A stretch of 64,000 nucleotides of DNA, from NCBI GenBank assembly GCA_030704615.1, contig CM060733.1, positions 72,910,001 through 72,974,000 on the forward strand, in the 5' to 3' direction. The position numbers and the translations under genes were made by a program. This stretch comes from Takakia lepidozioides. Its lineage: Eukaryota; Streptophyta; Takakiopsida; Takakiales; Takakiaceae. The notes under the pieces are model-generated. The model had not been told where the DNA came from. It made no database searches and saw only the letters and a list, made by a program, of their open reading frames with translations. The first letter of the stretch is position 1; each line of letters starts with the position of its first letter. Below, one piece after another: positions 1 through 11,871 of the stretch.

Positions 1-2490
1 CAAGCATACCACAACAGTAGGATGTCACATGGTGAACACCCAAGGAGAACCGAATACTTCGAGAACGAAAGATCCGGAGGAAGAAGCGATGGACACACCT
101 CAACACCCTGCCCGTCTCTATCAAGAAAGGGAAGAGGACATTCAAATCAGTGAAGTACTTGCCACGATTGCAACCATCGGACAAGAGATTGCAGGATGGA
201 CAGTAACGGAAGAAACTCAATTGATTCAAGTGAATCTGGGAACAGTGGAAAAACCACAGATAATACGAGTAAGTGCAGGTCTTGAAGAATCATTTCTACA
301 AGAAGCCACTGCCTTATTCACTGAATACAAGGATGTATTTGCCTGGAACTACAAAGATTTGAAAGGTATACCTTCCAACATCTGTCAACACCGAATTGAA
401 TTGGAAATTGACTCAAAACCAATTCGTCAGAACCGTTACAGAATGAACCCCAACTATGCAGCTAAAGTTTGAGAAATTACTGGATGCAGGATTCATATAC
501 CCAGTAGAGACACCACAATGGCTATCGCCCATTGTGATAGTACCCAAGAAAAATGGAAAACTGCAAGTATGTGTGGACTACCGCAAGTTAAACGCAGGAA
601 CCAAGAAAGACCCCTTTCCACTACCTTTTACTGAAATAGTGTTGGACACAGTGGCCGGACATGAGATGTACTCATTCATGGATGGGTTTAGTGGGTACAA
701 TCAGGTGCAGATGGCAAAAGAAGACCGTGAAAAGACCGCATTCATCACTGAATGTGGAGCCTATGCTTACAAAGTCATGTCATTTGGACTTTGCAACGCA
801 CCAACCACGTTTCAGCGAGCAGTATCTGAGATATTCAAGAATTATCTCAACGATTTTATGCAGGTGTTTTTGGATGATTTCAGTGTCTTCGGACAGAAAT
901 CCAAACACTTGGCATAGTTAAAACTGTGCCTACAAGCCTGCAGAAACAATGGAGTAAGTCTCAATCCGGAAAAATGTACATTTTGTGTGAATTCAGGATT
1001 ATTGTTGGGACACATTGTGTGCCAACAGGGAATTCTGGTGGATCCAAAGAAAGTGGAGGTTATCCAGAAAATACCACCACCAGAAATCCCAAGAAACTTA
1101 AGAGATTTCTGGGACAGACGAGCTATTACAGAAGGTACATGGACAAATATGCTCACAGAGCAGCACCAGTCTATAGACTGCTGAAGCAAGATGTCGAATA
1201 CCGATGGTCTCCAGCTTGCCAGGAATCATTCGATTCACTAAAAAGAACACTCACAACAACACCAATTCTGATAAATCCAAGATGGGATTTACCATTTCAT
1301 GTACACAGTGATGCATCAGGCATTGCTTTGGGAGCAGTTTTAGCTCAGAATGTGACAGACACAATAGATTCACCGATCTATTATGCAAGCAGATTGTTGA
1401 CAGCAGCCGAGAAGAACTATAGCACCACAGAAAGGGAAGCATTGGCAATGATTTATGTTGTTCAGAAGTTTCGGCATTATTTACTTGGCAATCGCTTTAA
1501 GTTTATTGTTGATCATCAGGCTCTAGTTCATTTAGCAAATCGACCACTAGCTAGTGGCAGGGTTGCTCGATGGTTATTACTTCTTCATGAGTATGATTTT
1601 GAAGTTGTTCATAAACCAGGGAGATTACATGTTACAGCAGATCATCTGACAATGATTACTACAGGAGAACCAGCCACGGGGGTAGAGGATCAACTTCCCG
1701 ACGCATTTATGTTTGTTGTACAACCAGAAGCACCAGATGAAGAGACAGATCCTATAGACGCTCTGGGAATGTTTCAAGGAGACTATGACCTTCCAGATGC
1801 TCTTAAACTCATGGATGACACTGATGAAGAAGAGGACTCATCAGATGAAGATGAACCTCTTGATGAAGGACCTATTATTGAGGAAGAGCCAGATCCAGAA
1901 GAAGAAGATAACAAGGAAAACGAAGAAACAAACAATCAAAGAATTGGCCAATATCAGTATTAGAGCTTATACAGTTACCAAAGAAGAATCAGAAGACATT
2001 CATGATCAAGATCAAGATGATTGGAATCAAATACTATCTGAACACAGGGAAATTTCCTGAAGACTACACCAAAGATGGCAGGAGGAAGCTTTCAATGAAA
2101 AACAAGCCAAATGTACAAAAGAGGAATTGACTCCATAATGAGAAGATGTGTAAACAAAGAGCAAGCCAAAACAGTAATGCAAGAACTACACGAAGGAATT
2201 GTAGGAGGACACTTCAGTTCGGACCTGCTAGCAAAGAAGATATTATTAGCAGGTTACTGGTGGCCTACTGTATTTGGAGATACTTATGAACACTGTCAAT
2301 AGTGTGATGTTTGCCAGAGGATGGGACCAGTAGAACGAACTGGGAAAGGTACTCTACACCCAATACTACCAACAGAACCATTTCAGCGCTAGGGGCTAGA
2401 CTTCGTGGGACCCATTAAACCTCCAGCAAGGTACACACAAAACCAATACATCATCATAGCCACTGACTACACTACCAGATGGGTAGCCAT
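1..2490 (+). pseudogene. Ty3/Gypsy pol remnant: RT, RNase H, start of integrase
   Basis: A decayed retrotransposon polyprotein. The linker before RT is at 29-472, the RT at 456-917 with the catalytic FLDD box near 864-875, the RNase H at about 1090-1680 (DAS motif, then TEREALA and FIVDHQAL), an acidic linker to about 1963, and the integrase HHCC finger near 2111-2320. The integrase core starts (GLDFVGP, ATDYT) and stops abruptly near 2490, where DNA coding on the other strand begins. It is broken by a deletion/frameshift at 456-470, further frameshifts at about 917-1110, a stop after the finger at 2300 and another near 2391. The codons around the breaks still match the Gypsy RT/RNase H pattern, so this is an old copy and not a functional gene. 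Its 5' part lies left of the window. Confidence 0.93.
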
Positions 2491-3960
2491 GGCAGCGAGC
2501 CTCTGCTCTAGCTGCTGAAGCCGGTTGGCCATGCCTTGGTCAACACCCTGACCTCCGCGTCCTTGGCCATGTTGAATTTGCCCTTGGCCTACACCCCGTG
2601 CTTGGCCACCTCGTTCTCTTTGGGCTGCTCCCCTCACCCCCGGCCACCATTGTTCCCTTGGAACTGGCCTGGGCGCAACTTGGGATGCAAACCATAACAC
2701 TGGGCCTCTCCATGCCCGTGCTTGCCACAATGCCCACGTTGCAACTGTGCAGGCTGTGCATGTGCCGGCCCTTTGCCTCCCTCTGGACAATTCTTCTTGA
2801 CGTGGGGTCCTCCACATGTCCAACACACCATATCCGCCCGTTGTTGGCCTGCAAATGAAGGGAGAGACCCCTACATCTGAGGTCATCTCTGCCCTTCCCT
2901 GAGCTTCACCTGAGCCCCCTTGTTGCCTTGAGCTTGTTGAGGTAGTGGTTGGCTAGGAGCACCACTACCCCATGGTGTCTCCTTAGCAAATCCTACCATG
3001 ACCACTCGTTCCTCCACCATGTTGAGCTCTATCTGCTCTGCCAGCAAAAATACATTTGCTAAGGTGGGCTGGGCCGCTTGTAGGAGAGTTGCATCCCGCA
3101 CCCTTCTCCTCAGCTCCTTGTTCAATATCCCATACCAGAATTGGACTGCTTGAGCTTCTGTAACCCATTGGGTTACATTTATCAAGCGCCTCATGCGAGT
3201 GAAAGCCTCCCTCAAGCTCTCAGTAGGCTTCCGTTGGAACTCTTGCAAGCTCCGCAACTTCTCTGTCCTCACCCCTTGGTAGTTCCTTCTCAACTCTTCG
3301 AAGAACTCCACAACAGGGTTGAAGGCAGACACGGGTACTGGTGCTGGTGTGGTAGTGGCTTGGGTGGACGTCGTAGCTACGGTACCACCAGTCCCACTAG
3401 TCCCACTGTTGCTTGCTGAAGCTGCCGGTGCAACGGAAGGTGTTGCCACTGCCCTCGTGACTCTAGTGCCCCTAGTGATGAAGTCATAGTCGGGTGACCA
3501 GTACATCTTCCACTCCTCGATCTCAACCTCATGCCCCCGCCTGAACTCATGGCAATCATCCATAGGCAGCCCCTCAAGGTGCTGAAACAGCCCCTTCCAT
3601 GTCATGAAAGGCGTAAATAGTTGTGGATTGCGCATTTGCTGCAAATCACACCAACTATCAAACTCTTGGATAAAATCATCCAACTCGATGGTGTCCACCG
3701 CCCCAGAGTACCTTCGTGGCCCATTGGTAGCTCCATACATCTCTTCCATTGTGTCCCACAACAATGACAAGGAAACAACTTGCACCGCCGGTATGAGTCA
3801 TCCTGATTCACAATCCGAATCAGAACCTTCCGTAGAAGACACAGGAGGTGAAGGTGGCCTAAACCGCACACCTCGTCTCGTGTACCCACTAGTATCGCTA
3901 GTGCTCGAACCGACACTATCCCCAGCAATTAATGGCACCTCCGTATTGACACTTTACCGG
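2467..3960 (-). pseudogene. Gag region of a second Gypsy-type retrotransposon
   Basis: The minus-strand frame 3785-2883 encodes a retrotransposon capsid region (Retrotrans_gag type): the stretch with EELRRNYQGV, SLREAFTRMRRLI and FWYGILNKELRRR is the typical helical core. It is preceded by a low-complexity Thr/Ala/Pro linker. A shifted frame downstream (2831-2634) carries a zinc knuckle-like CWTCGGPHVKKNC, whose spacing is 2-3-4 instead of the usual 2-4-4. A further shift gives a Gln-rich tail ending near 2467, at the junction with the pol remnant. Upstream of 3785 the frame continues to about 3960 through one in-frame TGA near 3800. No protease or RT follows, so the element is truncated by, or inserted into, the pol on its left. 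Confidence 0.85.
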
Positions 3961-4575
3961 TCATGAACATGTCACTAACCTCCTCTCCATAAGGTAACCG
4001 GGTAGAGAACCTGTTGCGGCTTATGGTTTGGAATACTAAGTTCATAATATAGCCTACACCTGTACCTGCATCCGCCGCAAGCACTCCTATGGTTGGCTGG
4101 TCATCACCTCCAATCTCACCACAGGAGAAACAATGATGGTCTGGCTGGTCATCACCCCAGCCTCACCATCGACAGCATGCTCTAGGACTGGCCGGTTATC
4201 AAATCCGGACCAATCACCTATAAAAACAAGCGCCCACACAAAACTAGCATGGCGCACAGTCAAGCATACAGGTATGGAGGGGATCCAAACACAAGAAATC
4301 AGAACGACAACTCCCCCACACCAAAAACAACTCCACGGTGTTGCTCCTGCAATGATATCCCAGCCCAAACCTGGACTGACTCTTGCCTCCACCTACGGAA
4401 AGGTCTTGGCCTAATGAGAGGGTAGAAACTACGAAGAAAAGAAGCTAAAGCAATGCCTAACCCCAGCATGCTCTCATCCCAACACTCTTCCTCTCTTCTC
4501 TTCCCTCACTTGCATGACCATGGGAATATCATGAAGATATTCCTTAAACCGCCCTCCACGAGCTTCAAAATCCAC
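3961..4575. other. Probable leader or LTR-proximal sequence, no gene
   Basis: This lies upstream of the minus-strand gag, so it should be that element's leader. A short phrase about a GGCTGGTCATCACC core is repeated at about 4093 and 4143. I could not find a primer binding site or LTR end here, and no coding region is credible. Confidence 0.4.
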
Positions 4576-4579
4576 CAGT

Positions 4580-5050
4580 GTCTCCACGAGTCAGCACAGG
4601 CTGTCCACAGGTCAATATGGGCCACCACAGACCAGCACAAGCCCACACAGTTTACTGGTCACAGCCATCACAGCCCCACAGACCGCAGCCTGTCACGGCC
4701 CGTCACAGCCCCAAAGGCCACATGTCACAGCCTGTCACAGCCCATCACAACCCATCACAACCCCAAAGGCCACAGGCACAGCCTGTCACAGCCCTACAAA
4801 GGTCACAGTGTCACAGCCCCTCACAGCCCCATAGGCCACAGGGCACAGCCTGTTACAGCCCGCCACAGCCCGTCACAGCCCCACAGGCCACAGGGCACAG
4901 CCTGTTACAGCCCCTCACAGCCCATCACAACCCCACAGGCCACATGGCACAGCCCACCACAGCCTGTCACAACCCGTCGCAGCCCGTCACAGCCCCACAG
5001 GCCACAGGGCATAGTCTGTTACAGCCCGCCACAGCCTGTCACTTCAAGAG
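4580..5050. repeat. CACAGCCC/GTCACAGCC minisatellite
   Basis: A degenerate array of 8-12 bp units of the type CACAGCCCGTCACAGCC, with a higher-order unit that adds CCACAGGCCACAGGG at roughly 50-120 bp intervals. The long Pro/Ser/His-rich open frames here only reflect the repeat. The same type of array occurs inside the LTRs at 20.9-21.1, 28.74-28.85 and 41.65-41.74 kb, so this is probably LTR sequence too. Confidence 0.85.
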
Positions 5051-5159
5051 CCATGCTCTATCTAGGCTTGAGATTGAAACCCCAACTCAGAGCACGCTCT
5101 ACAAGTGTCGGACTGTCACATAAGAACAGATCAACCCCTTCCCTTCTCTTCTAGTTCTC

Positions 5160-5515
5160 TAAAGCTTGAAAACAAAAGCCCAATGGACTGAAGGCATGCT
5201 CCACACATGCCCCACTCTCACCACCAGAGATCAACCCCTTTGCTTTCTTTCTTGCACCCACCAATCTGAAAATACACGCTTCAGCGGGCTGGAAGCATGC
5301 TCCACACATGCCTTACATGAAAACCAACCCCTTTCTTCCTTTCTTGCACTCCCAAACCTGAAAGTACAAGCCTTCAACAGGCTGAAAGCATGCTCCACAC
5401 ATGCATTGCTCTCTGAAGTCAGCCCTTCCCTCTTCCTTGCTTGCCCTCCAAGCTTGAAAATGGAAGCTTCAATGAGCTGAATACATGCTCCACACATGCA
5501 ACCTCTTCAAACAAG
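5160..5515. repeat. About 97-bp tandem repeat, four copies
   Basis: Four copies of a unit containing GCATGCTCCACACATGC, centred near 5193, 5294, 5387 and 5484. They are separated by pyrimidine-rich sequence with recurring CAACCCCTTTC. This is non-coding and part of the same LTR-like block. Confidence 0.8.
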
Positions 5516-7227
5516 AGATATCAGCCCCCTATCTTGGCTCCTTAGCTCCTTGATGCTCTCTAAGACAAGACTAAGCACTCCTAAGCCCTTGCCAAGCTCC
5601 TGAAACCCTAAGGCTTACATTTCCAGCCACAAGACACTCTTCTTGTGGTGCAAGAGCTCTTCTTCCAAGCTCTGAAACCCTAGGTGCACATTCCATGGCC
5701 TTGCCGCACCTCTTAGCTCCTGTTCCAGCCCTGCTCTTGCCATGACAAAAGCCCTCTCAATGCTGAAGCTCGAGATTGAAACCCAATCTCAACATACTCC
5801 ACAAAGTGCACTGATTTGCCCCAAGCCAAATCAGCCCTTTCGCTTGGACTTGCAATCCTGCAGCATGGTGCTTTCATCTCTGAAGCTGAAGATCAAATGC
5901 CAAGGTCTACCACCTCGTAACCCACATCGCCTCCGCTTCTAACAACCAAGAGCTTCACGGTGCTCCTTGCATAACAACCTGGTTTCTCTCATTCTCAAGC
6001 AAAAACCACAAGTGCTACAACTAACTCGTATCTGACACTCACAGATACGAGCTCATCTTTCTCGAGTGATAAAGAGGAAGAATACAAGCAAAAGCTCATG
6101 CGAGCTCACAAAGCTGAAGCATAAACTCATGCATATATAACCTCATCACTCAAATACAAGTCAAGCCAAGTGCACCCCACGCAATGGGAAATCCACACTA
6201 CGACGCCATAGCTAGGCGCGGTGAGGCTCAACTCGAGAAAGATGAGCCTCCCGCGCTTGCCGTGAAGATTACCACTCCAGGGCCTAAATCTGCCTTTACC
6301 CTTGGATTGACACTTGGGCCAATCCCAAATGTCAATATGTAAAAACTAACTATTTCCTGGCTAGTTTCACACTAGTGGTAAAATAACTTGACATGGTGTA
6401 TCAGGCCTGTTTGGCTGAATATATAATGATGATTTTGATCTATGCCTTGGAGTCTCATGGTCATGGGAGAATGGGGAGTTTAGACTAAGCTTTGTTATTT
6501 ATTTCTCTCACTATGTACTAGACTGATCTCATAGAATTACTAGGATCTATTTCTTCACTAGCACTAATGATGAGGGCTATTTGTACTTAGAATAATAACA
6601 TCATCAGATTATATGCAAGATGTTTTCAGCATAGATAAATGGATTAACAATTAGCTAGACTAGTATTACATCAACTGATTATTATGGAAGCATAGAGTGG
6701 AGGCCAGAAATATGACATAGAGTATTTGATTTGATCCTAGATTGATGGACTAACTCGTTACTGATATTAAGACCAGAAAATCATATCCAATAGCAATGCC
6801 TAGTGGAGGGAATATGATCCATGAAGCAAGTGAAATTACAAATAGTTTACATACCTCGTACGATTGGTAGAGCTGAAGCTTTCAAGAGATAACTCCCTTG
6901 CCTGTCATGTATTCAGAAATGCATTAGTCCTGACCCAAGCATCAGTAGATGATAACTGATCTCTTCAAGTCAAGACTAACTAAGTGGCACTCATTGAACG
7001 TTCTTCAGCAAATGGAATGCCACGATATTGAAATGCAGGAAACGAGACGACATATGAACTCCAAGGGATGATGTTTCCTACTGCGCTTGGGCAAAATCAA
7101 CACTAGAATACAATAAGTTTCATGCACAAATTTTACTGTCTATTCTTGGTTTTCTCTTCCGCTGCAGCCTAGGATAGACAGCGTACTAACGGTTGATCAA
7201 GGTGATGTCTGGGTAGGTCCCCTCTTT
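5516..7227. other. Non-coding LTR-like and spacer DNA
   Basis: No credible gene. 5516-6330 continues the LTR-like block (pyrimidine-rich, short repeats of AGCTCCT and CTGAAGC). 6331-7227 is AT-richer and ends directly at a tRNA-Met type primer site, so it should contain the 5' LTR of the element to its right. I could not match it to the putative 3' LTR that starts at 16825. Confidence 0.4.
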
Positions 7228-7243
7228 TTGGTATCAGAGTAGG
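7228..7243 (+). other. Primer binding site, initiator tRNA-Met type
   Basis: TTGGTATCAGAGTAGG matches the usual plant LTR-element primer site complementary to the 3' end of initiator tRNA-Met. It marks the start of the internal region of the + strand Gypsy element whose gag starts about 1 kb downstream. Confidence 0.8.
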
Positions 7244-8291
7244 TCGTTCGTGGACCAACAAAGCAAATAGGTTGGCTTCTCATCAGCAAATTTCGAGTTC
7301 AACAAGATGGAATGCCAGAGAAAACTATCTGAGTGCATCACCTCAAATGGGTGATCTCGTAATCAGGATTGTTGGATTTGCTAATATAGACTACTAGGAT
7401 TTGACCCGCAGGATCCAAACTACCATCTGCCAGGAGACTTGGCCGTGCGTATAGTGCATACAAGTGATTATACATGGGGAAAAGTGTGGATGCTCAGTCA
7501 AGATAGAGTAACGTGGGCTGCAGTAGATACAGATGGTGCGAGTCACGTAAGTGCAATCACATCACGGACAAAGTGACATGATTATCATAATCACCAAAGG
7601 ATGTCAAAAGGTACGAGAAGTTGTTCACAATGTCAGAAGAGTATAACATGATGCTAGATGATATAGATCCTGAACTAGCTGACCTGCACCAACTTCCCAG
7701 GGCTGGTGATGTGTTTCTTCAAGGAGTGGATAGTGGAAGGTTAGTCTTTAGTTTTTGGATTTCTGGACAAATTGTGGATTTTCAAGTTAGAGATAGATTG
7801 ATCAGTAGAACATCATGGTGCCCTTAGTAGAATGATAATTTGGGAGTTGACAGAGGATAGAGCAAGAAATAGGAGTTGGAGGTGTGTTCACAGAGAGCAT
7901 TTGGATTATCCTCGTAACGTAGAACGTAGGATCAGAAGATACTGAACCATGTCGAGCCTAGATAGGTTGCTCTCACCACCTAATCCAACAATAAGAGATG
8001 TACTGATCACATTTGACTATCGTATTGTACCATTTAGCAATCCACAGCCGAGGTTCTATCAGGTCACAAACCCTGTCAACAACGGTGTATGTGTGTAAGG
8101 GTGACACACGCAGGTAATCGAATGACTATTATCTTGTGGGTGAGAAGAGCTGATAGGTGGTTTCGAGCAGGAACTATATCACGTAGGTTTACACTCAGTG
8201 GTAGAGAAGAGGTTCATGATGGAGAGAGATGGACAGTCGGTGAGAACTGCCACAAATAGTTTCCAAAGCACGTAACGTTCATAGGTTGGAA
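7244..8291 (+). other. Long retrotransposon leader with broken coding traces
   Basis: Region between the primer site and gag. A short open frame at 7621-7827 and several others are interrupted by stops. There is no recognisable domain. It may be a decayed extra leader ORF, as in some plant Gypsy elements, but this is not demonstrable here. Confidence 0.45.
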
Positions 8292-10267
8292 ATGACGAGC
8301 CCATCAGGAATAGATGCACCCTTTTATGGTAAAGAGGTAGAAGATGTTGATGACTGGTTAGAAAGTTGCAACTAGTAGGAGATGTGAGAGATCTAACAGA
8401 GGACAAGCTATTCAAAGTAGCTAGGCTTAATTTGCAGGGAAGGGCAGATGAGTGGTACAAACGCCAAAATCCCAAGCCTACTAACTGGGAAGAATTTCAA
8501 GAGTTGGTATTGGCGAAGTATGGACAGGTGGATCCCACGGAGCTCAAGATGAAGCTTGACTCCATAAAGCAAGAAAGCAGGCAGCGCATACAGACCTACT
8601 ACAATCGGCTGTCAAAGTTATTCACAAAGGGTCAGATAATAGATCTGGAGAAAAGGAGAAGATTTCTCAATGAGCTACGCCCAGAAATCATGCGCTTAAT
8701 GCTGGGGACAAGATTTGTTAACATAGATGATGCTGTGGAAACGGCACTGCAAGTGGAACGAGGATTGGGGGGCATAGGTGAGACACCTTTGGAGCCATTA
8801 CATGAAGATGACTCTTATGAAGATCACACGTTGGGAGAAACACCGATGGACGGACGACTAGATGCACTAAATGTCACTTTGAAGAAATATTTCGAGAAAG
8901 GAGCTGGAATCCCTGAGAGTTCAGGAAGTAGAACCTCGCCACATGAGCAAAGATTCTGCAACACATGTCATCAGGAAGGACACACTTCAAACTTTTGTCC
9001 AACAAATAGAACACCTATTACATGTGGAAAATGCCACAGAATGGGTCATAGGACAGAAATATGTGGGGTAAGATGTTCGAACTGTAAGACATTGGGGCAC
9101 TTTGAACATGAATGTCAGGCAAAGCAGGAACCAAGAAAGGGAGGACTACCTACCACGAATCTACTCCAAATGATGTACAGTGACGAAGAAGCTGTCTTGG
9201 CAGAACTCAATGAGATATTCGATCATCATGAGATTAATGAAGTAAGGATGCCGAAAAACAGGGTTCCAATACCAACACCAATGAGTGCACCAGGGATGGA
9301 GCGGTCAATTTCAGGAGAGGCATCTGATGGACCAAATGTAACACCAAAAAGTATCTTGCAACCTCGAGTGAACACACCAAAGTGGCCAGAAACAGGAGGA
9401 GGCAGATCCAAGATCCTTAATCATTTTTACAAAGGTAGGATTTCAATGTCGCCCATGGATTTGATTTTGCAAGTGCCTGGAGAATTTGAGAAACTCAAAG
9501 GTCTAGTTAAAGTGGTGGAAAGGTCAATGTCCAGTGACTCTTCCACAGGAGGAACTCGGACAGCACAGACAGTGCAGGACATTTTGAAAGCCCCAAACAT
9601 AGCATATGCCTACAATGGCAGAGTTCGTGCATTACATGTGTTGGTCACAATCGGTGATTTTCAGATCATGGGACAGGTTGACACTGGAGCTATGATCTCA
9701 GTCATAGCAGCAACTACAGTGAGGGATCTCGGTCTGATGAAATCAGTAGTGGCTGATAAAGAAATGTCTTATAAAGTGGCATCAGGAGCAGTGGAGACTG
9801 CAATGGGAAGACTCGATGACATAAGCGTTACAGTGGGTAAGTTGACAAACAGAGTATCCTTCATGGTTGTCAATACAAATACTTATAACATGCTATTGGG
9901 TCTTGATTTCCTAAAGAAATTTGGAGCTCCCATCGATACTGAGACTGAAACTCTAAGAGTAAGGTATGGGCCCGGGGAGGATGTGGAATTCTTTCCACTA
10001 CACACCATCAACCAAGTCGAGCATTTTCAGGAGTTCTGTGAGCATCTGATTGTTGAAACTGAAGAGGATCAAGGAGAAACACAGGTCAATTCAGTGAATG
10101 TCCAGGAAACAGTAGACATGGAAGCAATGACAACAGTCATACCACAAGATGAGGAATGGGGCAGTCCATCAGAAGAGGATTCTGAAGAAAATTCAGAAGA
10201 AGAAGGTGATCAAGAGCATCAGGAACGTCACATGGGGCCAACTTTGAGGAATTTATTGACAAGCTGA
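8292..10267 (+). CDS. Gag and aspartic protease of the long Gypsy element
   Basis: The likely start is the ATG at 8292. A frameshift near 8370 separates the first 25 codons from the 633-codon open frame. Order: Retrotrans_gag core (ARLNLQGRADEWY through about residue 140), an acidic linker, three perfect CCHC zinc knuckles in a row (CNTCHQEGHTSNFC, CGKCHRMGHRTEIC, CSNCKTLGHFEHEC, about residues 197-250), then a retropepsin-like protease with the active-site triplet in QVDTGAMIS (about residue 440) and the LLGLDFL flap-side motif. The tail is Glu-rich. Gag packages the element RNA and the protease matures the polyprotein. The near-intact frame suggests this is the youngest element in the window. 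Confidence 0.93.
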
Positions 10268-10302
10268 ACTCTGGAGAGGAAGAGCTGGCTGATGATGGAT
10301 CC

Positions 10303-11871
10303 ATGGCACTTATAGAGAAGGAGGCATATGATGCCTTGGCACAAATTCTGGTTAGGGATGCATGCTCTCAAGCATATGAGAATGAGCCAATGGATGAACC
10401 AGATGAGGATGATGATTTTATGGATTGGGAGAAGACAGTCCAACAGCAAGAGGTTGAAACACAAAGGGTCTTCATGGCACAGCAAGGAATTAAGGAGGAG
10501 TCTACATCTGAACCAATAAAAACAGCGCAGGAAGAACGTTGGGAACAGATCAAAAGGCGTTTACAGATCAACCCTGGGCTCACGAGAGAACAACGACAAC
10601 AACTTCTGGAGATAATCGAAGCAAATCAAATGGCTTTCGCCTTGAACAAAGCAGATCTGGGATTTTGTACAGCAGCTGAACATGCTATAGATACCCAAGG
10701 ATTTCCACCCTGCAGGAGTCAGCCTAAGCGATTGTCTGAATGGGAAGAGGATGAAGTACAACGACAAATTGAGGTGCTGATTCAGCAAGAAAAGATGCGA
10801 GAAAGCTCTTCGGAATACTCATGTCCAGTAACTTTACCACCAAAGAAAGACGGCAGCAAACGCTTTTGTGGGGATTTCAGACCCCTCAATCAGCAAACAA
10901 GAAGGGACTGCCCATCATTCAAGATGTACTACGACAGTTGGGGAAATCCCAGTGGTTCTCAGCTTTGGATCTTCAAAGTGGTTTTTGGCAAATCAAAATG
11001 CGTGAAGAGGATATCAAGAAGACTGCAGTCATTACATGGAGAGGCCTTTTTGAATGGACAGTCATGCCATTCGGTCTGAAAAACGCAACTGCTACCTTCC
11101 AGAGAACTATGAACAAGATATTGGCTCAGGAGATTAAGGACCATGTGAAAGTTTTTGTTGATGACATCAACATTCATAGTCCAAAGTGGGACAGTCATCT
11201 GAAACATGTCATGGGTGTTTTGAAGAAGATGCAGGAGTACAATCTCAAGTTAAATCCAGACAAGTGCGAATTTGGAAACCAGGAACTTGTATTCCTGGGT
11301 CATGTGGTTACCAAGGAAGGGATCAAACCAGATCCAAGGAAGGTGATTGCAATACAGAAGTTTCCCATACCAAGGAATGTAACCACTGTAAAAAGCTACC
11401 TGGGGGCCACCAACTACTACAGGTGCTACATGAAGGAGTATGCCCAAGCTGCGAGGCATTGCGACTTAAGCTGATCGAGGCTCCTATCCTGGTATGACCT
11501 GATTTTCTTAAACCTTTCATTCTTGATGTTGATTGGTCAAAGAAAGGGGTAGGTGCTGTTTTATCACAAAAAGAAGGACGAAGAGAACACGTGATTGCTT
11601 ATGCTAGTAAGGCATTGTCCGAAGCTCAAAGGAACTATCACCCTATAGAGGGAGAATGTTACGCTCTTGTTTGGGGAATCCTACACTTTCGCCAATATCT
11701 TTATGGCACATCATTTGTTGTTCGAACGGATCATAAGCCATTGGAATGGCTGGCTACAGTTAGCGACGCCTATGGAAGAAGAGGTAGGTGGATCATGATG
11801 CTACAGGATTTTGATTTCAAGATACAACACAGACCAGGGATGAAGCATGGGAATGTTGATGCTTTTAAGTA
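10303..11871 (+). pseudogene. First reverse transcriptase-RNase H unit (broken)
   Basis: It follows gag-protease in the same direction. The frame from 10303 holds the acidic linker and RT fingers (FPPCRSQPKRLSEW, CPVTLPPKKDGSKRF). A frameshift near 10900 moves the RT palm into another frame (SALDLQSGFWQIKM, MPFGLKNATATFQR, catalytic FVDD at 11154-11165, LGHVVTKEGI). A deletion near 11455-11465 removes the start of the RNase H connection. RNase H then resumes (DVDWSKKG, EGECYALVWGILHFRQYLYG, RTDHKPLEWLATVSDAYG). A probable extra T near 11863 breaks the DALSR motif, and correcting the reading would make the unit continuous with the next ORF. It is inactive as it stands. Its close resemblance to the next unit indicates duplication. 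Confidence 0.9.

Noticed and set aside
4453-5154. 233-codon Pro/Ser/His/Gln-rich ORF
   Set aside because: Entirely a translation of the CACAGCC minisatellite; an alternative frame gives an equally long product.
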